A stretch of 64,000 nt of DNA, taken from positions 2,461,001-2,525,000 of the forward strand of contig NZ_CP100647.1 of the NCBI RefSeq assembly GCF_024266585.1, written 5' to 3'. This stretch comes from Xanthomonas sacchari (GTDB lineage Bacteria > Pseudomonadota > Gammaproteobacteria > Xanthomonadales > Xanthomonadaceae). Under the pieces are notes generated by a model. It was not told the origin of the DNA. It saw nothing but the letters and a program-made list of their open reading frames with translations, and ran no database searches. The first letter of the stretch is position 1; each line of letters begins with the position of its first letter. Below are positions 39,659 through 50,185 of the stretch, piece by piece. A program made the translations under genes and the position numbers.

Positions 39659-41407
39659 TCAGGCGGGCGTCGGAGAGGGTTCTGCGCCGTCGCCGGCCTG
39701 GCTGCCGCTTTCGCAGCGGCGCAGCGTGAGGTCCAGCACGTGGTCGTGGTAGGAGGCCAGCGATTCGCGGTGCGCGACGCTGATCAACGTGCCGTTCGGC
39801 AACGCGTGCAGCAGGGCCTGGTACAGCGCTTGTTCGGTGTCCGGATCCAGCGCGCTGGTCGCCTCGTCCAGGAACAGATAGTCGGGCCGGTGCAGCAGTG
39901 CACGGCAGATCGCCAGTCGCTGCTGCTCGCCGCCGGAAAGCTTCTGCTGCCAGCGGTCGCTGTCGTAAAGCCGATCCGCCAGCGCTGACAGGCGCACTTC
40001 ATGCAGCGCCTGGCGCACGCGCGCGTCGTCGAAATCCTCGGGCTGCCCCGGATAGCACAGCGCGGCCTTGAGCGTGCCCTGCGGGATGTAGCTGCGCTGG
40101 GGCAGGAACATCAGCTGTCCGCCCTGCGGGTGGCCGATCTCGCCCTCACCGTAAGGCCAGATGCCGGCGACGGCGCGCAGCAAGGTGCTCTTGCCGACCC
40201 CCGAGGTGCCGCGCACCAGCCAGCGTTCGCCCCGGCGCATGCGCAGTTCTGGGATGGCGGCCAACTGTTCTCCGTCCGGCTTGTGCAGGGCGAGGTTCTG
40301 CGCTGCGATGGCATCGCCGGTGGCACGCCCGATGTGGATGCCGGGGGAGGGCGCGTTGACCTCCTGGATGGCGCCCAGCAGATCGCGCAGTCGGTTGCCC
40401 AGGGCCCACCATTCGGTAAAGGTGACGTAGGCCTGGCTGAAGAAGGCCAGGCTGCTGCTGACGGCGGTGAAGGCGCCGCCCGCGCGCGTCACGTCGCCCA
40501 TCGTGATGGCGCCCGAGAGATAGCGCGGCAGCGCTGCCGCGGTCGGCAGGAGGTGGGAGGAGAAGATCGTCGAGTAGGTTTCGCGCGCCAGGATCAGTTT
40601 GACGTTGCGCGCGATGATGTCCCGCCAGTTGGCCCTTACGTCCTCGAAGGATGCATCCAGCCGCTGCTTTTCCTGCGCGCCGCCGTCGTAGAAGGCGATC
40701 TGCTCGGCGTTCTCGCGCAGTTGCATGCCGCGGTAGCGGAAATTGGCTTCCACGGTCTGGCGGCGATTGAACAGATAGATCAACGGGCGGCCGGTGAGAT
40801 GCGAGATCAGCAGCGAACCTGCCGAGTACGCATAGACCAGATAGACCATGTAGCCGGGAATGGCGAAGTCGATGCCCCAGAGCGTGAAGCGCAGCGTGCC
40901 GGACAGGTTCCACAGGATGACGGTGAAGGACGCGGCTCCGACAACCACCTGGATGGGGTTGAGGAACAACTGCAGCGTCAGCTCGATGAACCGCGGAATG
41001 TCCTGCGAGATGCGTTGGTCCGCGTTGTCCAGGCCGCCATCCCGCTCGATGGCGTAGTACGTGCGCTGGCGGGTCCAGGCGTCGACGAACCAGCGTGTCA
41101 TGGCGGTGCGCCACTCGTACTGCTGCAGTTCCGTGATCGCGAACAGCAGCACCATGGAGACCAGCATCGCCAGGATGCCGGCGATCCATGACAGGCCCAG
41201 GCTGCGCCAGATGTCGTTCCACTCACGCTTCACCAGCGCATCCACCACCTGGCCCGACAACTGGTTGGCCCAGACGGCGACGTAGACGCTGGTGAACATG
41301 AGCAACAGCCGTGTCGCGAGAAGCACCCAGCCGCGCCAGCTTTCGCGCGACGTCCAGTAGGGCAGGATCAGGTCGCGCAGACGGGGACGGTGGCGTTGCA
41401 CGTTCAT
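39659..41407 (-). CDS. ABC transporter, permease-ATPase fusion of the BacA/YddA type
   Basis: A 582-residue half-transporter. Residues ~20-330 carry about six membrane helices of the SbmA/BacA/ABC_membrane_2 kind (LPYWTSRESWRGWVLL, the segment DNADQRISQDIPRFIE). Residues ~370-560 are the ATPase: Walker A GTSGVGKST, signature LSGGEQQRLA, Walker B YLFLDEATSALD, switch His in VAHRE. BacA/SbmA and Rv1819c relatives import peptides or cobalamin rather than export. ATG at 41407 is two bases after the receptor stop, giving tight coupling. It would carry the receptor's ligand across the inner membrane. Confidence 0.87.
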   Translation of the reverse strand: MNVQRHRPRLRDLILPYWTSRESWRGWVLLATRLLLMFTSVYVAVWANQLSGQVVDALVKREWNDIWRSLGLSWIAGILAMLVSMVLLFAITELQQYEWRTAMTRWFVDAWTRQRTYYAIERDGGLDNADQRISQDIPRFIELTLQLFLNPIQVVVGAASFTVILWNLSGTLRFTLWGIDFAIPGYMVYLVYAYSAGSLLISHLTGRPLIYLFNRRQTVEANFRYRGMQLRENAEQIAFYDGGAQEKQRLDASFEDVRANWRDIIARNVKLILARETYSTIFSSHLLPTAAALPRYLSGAITMGDVTRAGGAFTAVSSSLAFFSQAYVTFTEWWALGNRLRDLLGAIQEVNAPSPGIHIGRATGDAIAAQNLALHKPDGEQLAAIPELRMRRGERWLVRGTSGVGKSTLLRAVAGIWPYGEGEIGHPQGGQLMFLPQRSYIPQGTLKAALCYPGQPEDFDDARVRQALHEVRLSALADRLYDSDRWQQKLSGGEQQRLAICRALLHRPDYLFLDEATSALDPDTEQALYQALLHALPNGTLISVAHRESLASYHDHVLDLTLRRCESGSQAGDGAEPSPTPA

Positions 41408-41409
41408 GG

Positions 41410-43791
41410 TCAGAGCTTGAACTGATAGGTGAGCGTGAACGTACGCTTGTCGTAGACGGGAACAAACAGGGTCGAGTTGGAAAAGCCGTACAGCGTTCGG
41501 TTCGCGAGGTTCTTCACGCCCAGACGCAGCGACCACCTCGGCTGGGTGTAGGCGATGCCGGTATCGATGCGGGCGCCACCGGGTGCGCTAGGCTGTCCTT
41601 TCCTGATGCCCAGGACGGAGTCGTCCCATGCGCTGATGCCGAAGGCGACGCTCAGGTCGCGCAATCGCTCCGACTGGAAATCGTAGGTACTCCACAGGCT
41701 GACCTGGGTGCGCGGTCCTGCGCCGGGCAGCAGGTTCGGATCGAACAGGCTCTCGCGCTTGTTGTAGGAGTAGTTGAAGATGAGGTTGAGCCCGGGCATG
41801 GGGTTGCCCGCTGCCTCCAGTTCCACGCCCCTGGATCGCTGCCCGTCGATCAGGGTGTTGCAGTTGAGCGCGCGGTTGCGCTGCAGCAGGTTGAACTGAT
41901 CGATCTGGAACACGGCGGCCGACCAGGAAAAACGGTCGTCCACGTTGCTCTTGATGCCCAGCTCCTTGCTCTTGGACTGGGTGGGCGGGGTGGACGACGA
42001 CGACGTGCCGCAGATGGTCAGGTCGGAGAACAGCGGCATGAAGCCTTCGGCGTAGCTGCCGTAGATCGAGATGTTCGCGTCCAGGTTGTAGATCAGTCCG
42101 GCATTGACGGTGTTCTTGCTGAACGATCGCTTGGGTGTCGTCATGTCGGGCGTGGGGGGATTCGTGTACACGGTGGTGAAGCCGGGTCCGGTGTCCATGC
42201 GGGTGTGGCGCAAGCCCGCCACCAGTGTCCATTGCTCCCATTTCAGGGTGTCCTGGAGGTACAGGCCCAGTTGTTCCTGCGGCGAGTAGCTGCGGTAGGA
42301 GCGGCTGCCATCGCTACGCACCAGGGCAGGGAAGGGGTACTGGGTCGGCTGGTCGAAGCGGACCACCGCTCTCGGGCCGTTGTACTGGGTCTGGTCGAAG
42401 CTGTAATCGGTATGGTTGACGCCGGCCACCAGGCGTTGCTCCACCGGCCCGGTCGCGAACCGGTAGCTCAGGTAGTGATCGCCGCTGGTGGTGGTCTGGT
42501 TCGAGCGGCTGATGGTGCCGCTATAGCTCAGCAGCAGGTTGGAAACGCTGACCGGAAACTGGGGTGTCCACAGCGCCAGATCCAGGTCGGTGCTGACGCG
42601 TTGCATGCGGCTGTTGAATTCCAGTGCGTTCGAGAAGGAGTGCTGCAACGTGTAGAACACCGAGCGCGTGTCGGCATCGACGCCATTGCTCTTGTTGCCG
42701 GGCAGGGTGGAGGGAGGCGGCTCGATGAAGCCGCGGATCGCCACCGTGTACCGGTCGATTGGCGTGTGCGAATTGTCGGCCGACACGCCGAAGATGAAAT
42801 CCGTATCCGCCGTCTTCCACCGCACCTCGCCCAATCCGTAGTGCTGCGAACGTCCGTCGTACCCTGCGGAGCTGCGACTGGCGCGCGTGGCCGAGGTGAT
42901 CAGGCGGTAGCTGAATTCCTTGCTGCCGTTGATGGCGCCGGCCAGGTCGAGGGTGCCGGTGCGTTCGGCATGGCTGCCGTAGCTGACAGATGCATCGCGG
43001 ATGGAGTCGGTCGTCGGCTTCTTGGTCACGATGTTCAGCGTGCCACCGATGGCGTTCGCACCGGCGAGCAGGGCTTGCGGTCCTTTGAGCACCTCGACGC
43101 GCTCCACGCCGGCGACGTTGGTCTTGACCGAATTGGGATCGGTCAGCCCATTGGACAGCGTGGCGGCGTTCGCGCCGAAGCCGCGGATGTTGAAACCGCT
43201 GGACCCCTGCGTCGCGGGTTGCACCACCACGCCGGCGACATTGCGCAACGCGTCTTCGACGGTGGCGGACTGCTGGGTCTCCAGCACCTTGGCCGTCAGC
43301 ACGGTGATCGACTGCGGCACGTCGCGCAGATCGGAGTCGCCGCGCGTACCGGTAGAGGATCTGGAGGCGTGGAACCCGGTTTCGGCCTCGTCGCGCTTGG
43401 CGGTGACGGTGACGGAATCGAGTTGCTGCACGAACACGCGGATCGAGCCATCGGAGGCCGACGCCATGGTCAACCCGCTGCCCGAGACGGCCGCTTGCAC
43501 CGCGCCCTGCGCGGTCGTCTGCCCGGAGATGGCGGGGGCGCCGATGCCCTGTACGTCTTTGTCCTGGAACTGGATGGCGGTCCCGCTGATCCGTGCGATC
43601 GCTTGCAGGGTGGCAGAGAGAGGGCCGGCCGGAATGGTGAAGTTCATGGGCGTCGGGCCGGCCTGCGTCGTGGCGGCCGGGCTGTCCTGCGGCTGGGCAT
43701 GCACGCTCGCTGGCAGGGCGAGGGTGAGGGCGGCGTACATCGCGGTGGAACGAAACGGAGCCGGACGGAGCGGGGACTTGATGGGAGACAC
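41410..43791 (-). CDS. TonB-dependent receptor with N-terminal STN domain
   Basis: A 793-residue outer-membrane receptor. Residues 1-32 are a signal peptide (cleavage near VHA-QP). Residues ~48-118 form an STN domain (GPLSATLQAIARISGTAIQFQD cut at the usual spacing), then a TonB box region, a plug (~150-270: DVPQSITVLTAKVLE, VERVEVLKGPQALLAGANAIGG) and a 22-strand barrel ending in ...FTLTYQFKL with terminal aromatic-x-Leu. It looks like siderophore-type receptors, but no sigma/anti-sigma pair is adjacent although an STN domain is present. The GTG start has GAGGA seven bases upstream. First gene of the operon. Confidence 0.92.
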   Translation of the reverse strand: MSPIKSPLRPAPFRSTAMYAALTLALPASVHAQPQDSPAATTQAGPTPMNFTIPAGPLSATLQAIARISGTAIQFQDKDVQGIGAPAISGQTTAQGAVQAAVSGSGLTMASASDGSIRVFVQQLDSVTVTAKRDEAETGFHASRSSTGTRGDSDLRDVPQSITVLTAKVLETQQSATVEDALRNVAGVVVQPATQGSSGFNIRGFGANAATLSNGLTDPNSVKTNVAGVERVEVLKGPQALLAGANAIGGTLNIVTKKPTTDSIRDASVSYGSHAERTGTLDLAGAINGSKEFSYRLITSATRASRSSAGYDGRSQHYGLGEVRWKTADTDFIFGVSADNSHTPIDRYTVAIRGFIEPPPSTLPGNKSNGVDADTRSVFYTLQHSFSNALEFNSRMQRVSTDLDLALWTPQFPVSVSNLLLSYSGTISRSNQTTTSGDHYLSYRFATGPVEQRLVAGVNHTDYSFDQTQYNGPRAVVRFDQPTQYPFPALVRSDGSRSYRSYSPQEQLGLYLQDTLKWEQWTLVAGLRHTRMDTGPGFTTVYTNPPTPDMTTPKRSFSKNTVNAGLIYNLDANISIYGSYAEGFMPLFSDLTICGTSSSSTPPTQSKSKELGIKSNVDDRFSWSAAVFQIDQFNLLQRNRALNCNTLIDGQRSRGVELEAAGNPMPGLNLIFNYSYNKRESLFDPNLLPGAGPRTQVSLWSTYDFQSERLRDLSVAFGISAWDDSVLGIRKGQPSAPGGARIDTGIAYTQPRWSLRLGVKNLANRTLYGFSNSTLFVPVYDKRTFTLTYQFKL

Positions 43792-43869
43792 GGTGGAATC
43801 CTCTGGAGTGGCGTGGGTGGCAGATCGCGCTCAACGGACGCGATGCGGTGTTCCGTAGCTACAAGTCAG

Positions 43870-43978
43870 GTGTTTAGTACGCTTTTCATGCGATCCACCC
43901 CGGGGCGACCCTCCCGGCACGCCATCCCCGTCAGCAGGTGCATTGGCCGAGCATGCCACGCGAAAAGTGTTTGGTACA
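43870..43978. promoter_or_regulatory. Candidate MocR operator: direct repeats GTGTTTRGTAC
   Basis: GTGTTTAGTAC at 43870-43880 and GTGTTTGGTAC at 43968-43978 are direct repeats differing by one base, in the 470-base gap between the divergent receptor operon and the MocR gene. MocR regulators commonly bind direct repeats. The assignment is inferred from position; no other feature explains the pair. Confidence 0.45.
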
Positions 43979-44262
43979 GATGAATTTATCGTGATGTCAC
44001 ACGCGGGTAGGGAGCGGCGCGTATACGCGCGGGTTGCCCATCGTGTATTGAACAGTTTTGGTGCATTGCGACACGTTGAGGTGCGCTCCAAGGCCAGGTT
44101 TCGCCCCGGGTTGGTGCGCCAGACGTCGTCGCTGAATGGGCAAGCCGGCAAGGCGGCCGGCAACTGCAGGCATCAATTTGCCGAAGGCGGCCAGTCCGGG
44201 GGCCGACGGTCTATGATCCCGTGGCTCCACCTTCCCCCTTTTCTCCAGTACACGCTCCGTCC

Positions 44263-45741
44263 ATGCCAGCTCCCCGTCCAGCGAAGAACGGTTCCAAGCA
44301 ACAGCTCAAGGCCGCGCCGTCGGCCGGCCGCGTCAGCGGGCCGCTGATCGACCGGATCTTCGACGACATCAGCAAGCGGATCGAACAGCGGTCGCTGGAG
44401 ATTGGCGAGCGCCTGCCGTCGGTCAGGGCGATGGCCGCCAGCATGGCCATCAGCAATGAAACCGTGCTGCGTGCCTACGACAAGCTGGTGGCGGCCGGCT
44501 ATCTGCAAGCCCGTCGTGGCTCGGGTTTCTATGTGTCGCCGCAGGCCCGCCAGTTGGGCAAATCGGCCCCGGCCGCAGGGTGGGCCGGGCCTACGGCGCC
44601 GGTTTCCTGGAGCCACCTGCTGCACTCGGACCAGCGGCATGGCGGCTCGGCGCTGGGCACGCTGCCCGTCGAATGGATCGGCACCGAGGCGCTGGCCCAG
44701 GCCCTGCAGGCGCTGGCCGCACGGCCGCGCAGGAGCCTGTTCGAATACTCCGACATCGGCGGCTGGCTGCCCCTGCGCGAGGCGCTGAGTGCCAGGCTGC
44801 GTACGATCGGCATCAGCGCGAGCGCCGAGCAGATCGTGACAACGGCAGGCGCCACCGATGCCCTGGACCTGGTGATCTGGTCCTTTCTCTATCAGGGGCA
44901 GTATGTGGTGGTGGAGGAGCCGGCATCGTTCATCCATACCCAGCGGCTCATGGCCAGCGGCCTTTGGGTGCTGCGTGTGCGCCGCCTGCAGGATGGTCCC
45001 GACCTGGAGCAGCTGGCGGACCTGTGCGAGAAGTATCAGCCGAAAGCGTTCTTCTGCAGCTCGGTGCTGCACAACCCGACCTCCACCAGCATGTCGCCAC
45101 GCAAGGCCCATCAGCTGCTCAAGCTCGCCGAGCAGCATGCGATGTGGATCGTGGACGACGACACCCATGGCGACCTGCTTCCGCGCAGCAAGCTCGGCGC
45201 GGTCACGCGCCTGGCCGCGCTCGATCATCTGGAGCGGGTGATCCATATCGGCAGCTTTTCCAAGACCGTGGCCCCCGGGCTGCGCGCCGGGTTTCTGGCG
45301 GCGGGGAGCGAGCGCATGAAAAAGCTGCTGTTGATGCGCTCGGTCGGCTCCATCCATTCCTCTCTGCTCACGGACCAGCTCGTGCACCACCTGCTCACCG
45401 AGGGCGGCTACGAGCAGCACTGCGAAAGGCTGCAGAAAAAGCTGGCTGCCAACGGCAATGCGTTGCTTGCCAAGATCCGCGCCCGCGGCTGGCGGGCGAT
45501 GGAGGCGGAGGCGGGCATGTACCTGTGGGTCGCGTTCGGCGAAGGCGTCGACGCGCTTGCAGTGGCGGACATGCTGCGTGCAGACGGCATGCTGCTGGCG
45601 CACGAAAGGGCGTTCTCGAGCCATGGCGTGGACCAGCACGTACGCCTCAACATCGCCCACACCGACGATGCGATGCTCGATCGGATCGCGGCGGCCGTCG
45701 CCGCGGTCGCTGGGCAGCAGGCGACGCGCGCGAAGGCGTGA
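44263..45741 (+). CDS. MocR-type regulator (GntR winged helix fused to class I aminotransferase fold)
   Basis: A 492-residue PLP-dependent regulator. Residues ~25-95 are a GntR winged helix (IFDDISKRIEQRSLEIGERL, then ISNETVLRAYDKLVAAGYL). Residues ~130-480 are an aminotransferase-like domain with ATDALDLVIWSF, the Asn of VLHNPTSTSMSP, DDDTHGDL and the PLP Lys in GSFSKTVAPGLRAGF. MocR proteins use bound PLP to sense amino-compounds. It diverges from the TonB receptor operon, so it is the obvious controller. A GTG 14 codons upstream (44221) is an alternative start. Confidence 0.9.
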   Translation: MPAPRPAKNGSKQQLKAAPSAGRVSGPLIDRIFDDISKRIEQRSLEIGERLPSVRAMAASMAISNETVLRAYDKLVAAGYLQARRGSGFYVSPQARQLGKSAPAAGWAGPTAPVSWSHLLHSDQRHGGSALGTLPVEWIGTEALAQALQALAARPRRSLFEYSDIGGWLPLREALSARLRTIGISASAEQIVTTAGATDALDLVIWSFLYQGQYVVVEEPASFIHTQRLMASGLWVLRVRRLQDGPDLEQLADLCEKYQPKAFFCSSVLHNPTSTSMSPRKAHQLLKLAEQHAMWIVDDDTHGDLLPRSKLGAVTRLAALDHLERVIHIGSFSKTVAPGLRAGFLAAGSERMKKLLLMRSVGSIHSSLLTDQLVHHLLTEGGYEQHCERLQKKLAANGNALLAKIRARGWRAMEAEAGMYLWVAFGEGVDALAVADMLRADGMLLAHERAFSSHGVDQHVRLNIAHTDDAMLDRIAAAVAAVAGQQATRAKA

Positions 45742-45946
45742 CAGGCGAAGGCGTGTGAGCGTCTGCTGATCGCGTGCCTTGCTCGGTGCAGCGCCTCGCG
45801 CGGCGACGTTGGCAGGGTCAGGACATCGCAACGTCGGGGCACGCCGTGGCAGCCAGCCTGCGTGTCGACCGCGTTACGAAGAGAGAAGGAGAGGAGAAGC
45901 GCGCCGGCTTGGCCGACGAAGAGGCGCGATTGCGGCCCGTCCGCGA

Positions 45947-46198
45947 TCAGTGTGCCGGCTGCGGGCGCGGCGGGTCTGCCTTCGGTGTGGAGGTCGTGGC
46001 GGGGGCGCCGCTGTCCTCGTCGTTCTGCTCCAGCGCCAGCCACCAGCCAGCCATCGCGAGGACCAGCGCAATCACGATCACCCAGGCCCAGGGCGAGCCG
46101 CGATCGGCGCGCGCACGCGGCTCGCGTTGGATCGCCGGACGCGCAGCAGCGCGTTTCCACGCATCCAGCGGCTGTGTCGGCTTGTAGGAGGTGGGCAT
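45947..46198 (-). CDS. Small single-span membrane protein, unknown
   Basis: An 83-residue protein: basic cytosolic N-terminus (~35 residues), one helix (WAWVIVIALVLAMAGWWLAL), then an acidic, Pro/Thr-rich periplasmic tail. It lies ~106 bases downstream of the TonB-like gene on the same strand. I do not recognise a family. Confidence 0.55.
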   Translation of the reverse strand: MPTSYKPTQPLDAWKRAAARPAIQREPRARADRGSPWAWVIVIALVLAMAGWWLALEQNDEDSGAPATTSTPKADPPRPQPAH

Positions 46199-46304
46199 GG
46201 CGGCAACTCCTGTGGCGTGGGAGCGGGGCCAGTGTCGCCCAGGCCCCGTCCCTGCGGTGTCACCCCGATGTGAACGCGGCCTGCGCGTCCGGGTGCCGGT
46301 TCAG

Positions 46305-46958
46305 TTACGGCCCCGGCTTGAAGTCGAACGGGATCTCGATGCTGGCCGGCACCGCATGGCCGTTCTGCTGCGCCGGGCGGAACCGCCAGCGGCGCACCGT
46401 TTCCATCGCCGCGCGATCCAGGTCGCGCGAGCCGCTGCGCCGGACCAGGGCCACGCCGGCGGGCGCGCCACTGGCGTCGACCTCGACCCGCACCACCACG
46501 GTGCCGGCATCGCCACGGCGCAGCGCCGCCGGCGGGTAGCGCGGTGGCGGGGTCTGTCCTTCCAGCGGCACCGGGCGGTCGCCCGGCGCCAGCGCGGTGG
46601 CCGTGCCACCGGCGGCGTCGCTGCCCGCGGCCGGGGCCGGCGCCTCGGTGGCCGGCGGCGGCGCCGGCGCGGTCTCCACCAGCTTCGGCGCGTCGTCGGC
46701 GGGTGCGGGCTTGGCCTGCGGCATGCTGCTGGCGGCGCTGCCGGCCGGCAGCGGTTCGGGCAGCGGCTTCACCTGTTCGGTGTCCTGCTGCACCTGCGCT
46801 GGCTGCGGCTTGTAGAAATCGTTGTCCTTGCGTCCGACCAGCCACACCACCAGGAACAGCAGCAGGCCGGCGGCGAAGGCGATGCCGACGATCGCGAGCA
46901 GGCGCCGCGGCAAATGCAGCACGATGCCGGGCTTGGAGGACGAGGGTGACGTGGACAT
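46305..46958 (-). CDS. TonB family protein (energy transducer)
   Basis: A 217-residue protein: a short cytosolic start, one membrane helix (~residues 14-36), a Pro/Ala/Gln-rich periplasmic spacer and a TonB C-terminal domain (YPPAALRRGDAGTVVVRVEV, then AAMETVRRWRFRPA). Proteins of this type transmit proton-motive force to outer-membrane receptors, but many paralogues have other roles. No ExbB/ExbD is adjacent. It could serve the receptor at 41410-43791, which is 2.5 kb away; that is inference. The ATG at 46958 was chosen because the upstream extension lies in the serS promoter region. Confidence 0.82.
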   Translation of the reverse strand: MSTSPSSSKPGIVLHLPRRLLAIVGIAFAAGLLLFLVVWLVGRKDNDFYKPQPAQVQQDTEQVKPLPEPLPAGSAASSMPQAKPAPADDAPKLVETAPAPPPATEAPAPAAGSDAAGGTATALAPGDRPVPLEGQTPPPRYPPAALRRGDAGTVVVRVEVDASGAPAGVALVRRSGSRDLDRAAMETVRRWRFRPAQQNGHAVPASIEIPFDFKPGP

Positions 46959-46960
46959 GA

Positions 46961-48370
<1,410 letters not shown>

Positions 48371-48769
48371 TCGCCCAGTCCCGGGGCGTCGGCCTCGGGC
48401 GATCCCGACGTCTCCCCAGGCGCCGTCGTCGCGGCGGCGGCGCATCGTGCGCGACGCCGCACGCAGGCGCGTTCCCGTGAGGCAGTCGCCTCCCACCTTG
48501 CGCCCGCATGTGGTCGATCTGGCGGGGGCAGGGCATTCGCGCGCGTTGCCTTCCGCGCCATGCAGCATCCGCCGCAGGCGGCATTGCGCGTGCGCCGAAC
48601 CCCTCGCCCGTCACCTCGCGCTAGCCCGGCCGGGGTTACCCTTCCCGCGCTTATCTCCCTGCCCGAGCATCGCGACGCAAGCGCGACCGGCGTCCCTGCA
48701 GCGAAATTCGTTGTAGGAGTAGAATGAACCGGATCCGATTGTCCCCATCGTTCTAAATATCGAAAGAAC
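48371..48769. other. Gap between serS and the LysR gene
   Basis: About 400 bases with no supportable gene. The last 20 bases contain GTTCT (48750-48754) facing AGAAC (48765-48769) across ten bases, directly before the LysR start, a plausible autoregulatory dyad. No strong serS terminator was found. Confidence 0.4.
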
Positions 48770-49759
48770 ATGCATGACCTCAACGATCTGTACTACTTCG
48801 CCATGGTGGTCGACCACGGCGGGTTCGCTGCCGCCGAGCGGGCGCTGGGCATTCCAAAATCGCGCCTGAGCCGCCGCATCAGCCAGCTGGAGAGCGACCT
48901 GGGCGTGCGCCTGCTGCAGCGCTCCACGCGCCGCTTCGCGGTCACCGACCTGGGCATGAGCGTGCACCGCCACGCCCAGACCATGCTGGCCGAGGCGCAG
49001 GCCGCGCGCGAGGTGGTCGACCGGCTCAGCGCCGAGCCGCGCGGCCTGGTGCGGGTCAGCGTGCCGGTGTCGCTGGCGCAGATGCAGCTGCCCAAGCTGC
49101 TGCCGATGTTCCTGGACCAATACCCCAAGGTGCGGCTGCAACTGAACATCAGCAACCGCCGCGTCGACATCATCAACGAAGGCTACGACGTCGCCCTGCG
49201 CGTGCGGTCGCGCCTGGACGACGACGGCAGCCTGGTGATGCGCAGCTTCGGCCAGGTGCAGGAACTGCTGGTCGCCAGCCCCAAGTACCTGGACCGCGCC
49301 GGCCGCCCCAAGGACCCCGAGGAACTGACCTCGCACGTCACCCTCAGCATCAGCGAGGACGAAGCCCGGCAGCGCTGGGAACTGCACGGCCCGGCCGGCG
49401 AAGTGCGCCGCGTCGACCTGCAGCCGCGCGTGGCCGGCTTCGACTTCCCGCTGCTGCAGTCGATGGTCAAGGACGGCTTCGGCATCACCCTGCTGCCCGA
49501 GACCGTCTGCGCCGAAGCCGTACGCAACGGCGAACTGGAAGTGGTGCTGCCGGAATGGTCGCTGCCGCAGGGCATTTGCCACGCCGTGTTCGCCTCGCGC
49601 CGCGGCCTGCTGCCGGCGGTGCGCGTGTTCATCGACTTCCTCGCCGAACACCTGCCGCGCCAGATCGAGGCCTCGCGCCTGGACTGCGGCGGCAACTGCC
49701 CCGAGCGCACCAAGGCCAAGCATTCGACCCTGGGCGCGATGGCGGTCGAAGCGGGCTGA
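48770..49759 (+). CDS. LysR family transcriptional regulator
   Basis: A 329-residue LTTR. The N-terminal winged helix (residues ~1-60) is LNDLYYFAMVVDHGGFAAAE with recognition helix segment IPKSRLSRRISQLE. The effector domain (~88-290) has the periplasmic-binding fold and GFGITLLPE. It belongs to the AaeR/DsdC-like subgroup in length. Its usual divergent target is not next to it: upstream is serS on the same strand and downstream tRNA-Ser. An inverted repeat lies directly before the start. Confidence 0.9.
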   Translation: MHDLNDLYYFAMVVDHGGFAAAERALGIPKSRLSRRISQLESDLGVRLLQRSTRRFAVTDLGMSVHRHAQTMLAEAQAAREVVDRLSAEPRGLVRVSVPVSLAQMQLPKLLPMFLDQYPKVRLQLNISNRRVDIINEGYDVALRVRSRLDDDGSLVMRSFGQVQELLVASPKYLDRAGRPKDPEELTSHVTLSISEDEARQRWELHGPAGEVRRVDLQPRVAGFDFPLLQSMVKDGFGITLLPETVCAEAVRNGELEVVLPEWSLPQGICHAVFASRRGLLPAVRVFIDFLAEHLPRQIEASRLDCGGNCPERTKAKHSTLGAMAVEAG

Positions 49760-49972
49760 GCGAGACGCCGGCCGCGCACATCGGTCGCGCAAAACCGCCA
49801 CGGGCGTGCGAAAATGCGCGCCTGTGTCGGTGGCCCCGGGTTCGGGGAGCATCGGGTGCCGTCAGCGGCACCGACCGCCTCGAGTGGGGCAGGCACTGCA
49901 GCATCGCGCTCCCGCGGCGCTGCGCTTGAAGCGGCTGCGACGTTCTTCCGCAGCACCGCCGCGTTCGCAAAC

Positions 49973-50062
49973 GGAGAGATGGCCGAGCGGTTTAAGGCAC
50001 CGGTCTTGAAAACCGGCGAAGGGTCAAACCTTCCGTGGGTTCGAATCCCACTCTCTCCGCCA
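49973..50062 (+). tRNA. tRNA-Ser (anticodon UGA)
   Basis: A 90-base tRNA with acceptor stem GGAGAGA/TCTCTCC, discriminator G and encoded CCA (50060-50062). The anticodon loop CTTGAAA puts TGA at 50007-50009. The long variable arm is typical of tRNA-Ser, and the T-loop GGTTCGAATCC is intact. A lower-GC insertion starts right after it, so the tRNA may have been an integration target. Confidence 0.97.
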
Positions 50063-50185
50063 GATAGTGCTTTTCCGTAGGAAACTATTACGGACTCAGA
50101 AATTCTCTTGCCCATGTCCGAGTCAGAGGTTGTCTGTTAGGCGGGTGGAAAGTATGCCTGCTGGCTGCAGGAGCTGTCGTCGCGT

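Noticed and set aside
41410-43791. TonB receptor considered as part of a FecIR-type iron-signalling set because of its STN domain
   Set aside because: No sigma factor or anti-sigma gene is adjacent; the divergent regulator is of the MocR type.
43831-44163. 110-codon minus-strand frame in the MocR/receptor gap as a possible peptide precursor
   Set aside because: No ribosome binding site, no leader/core pattern, and it spans the whole divergent promoter region.
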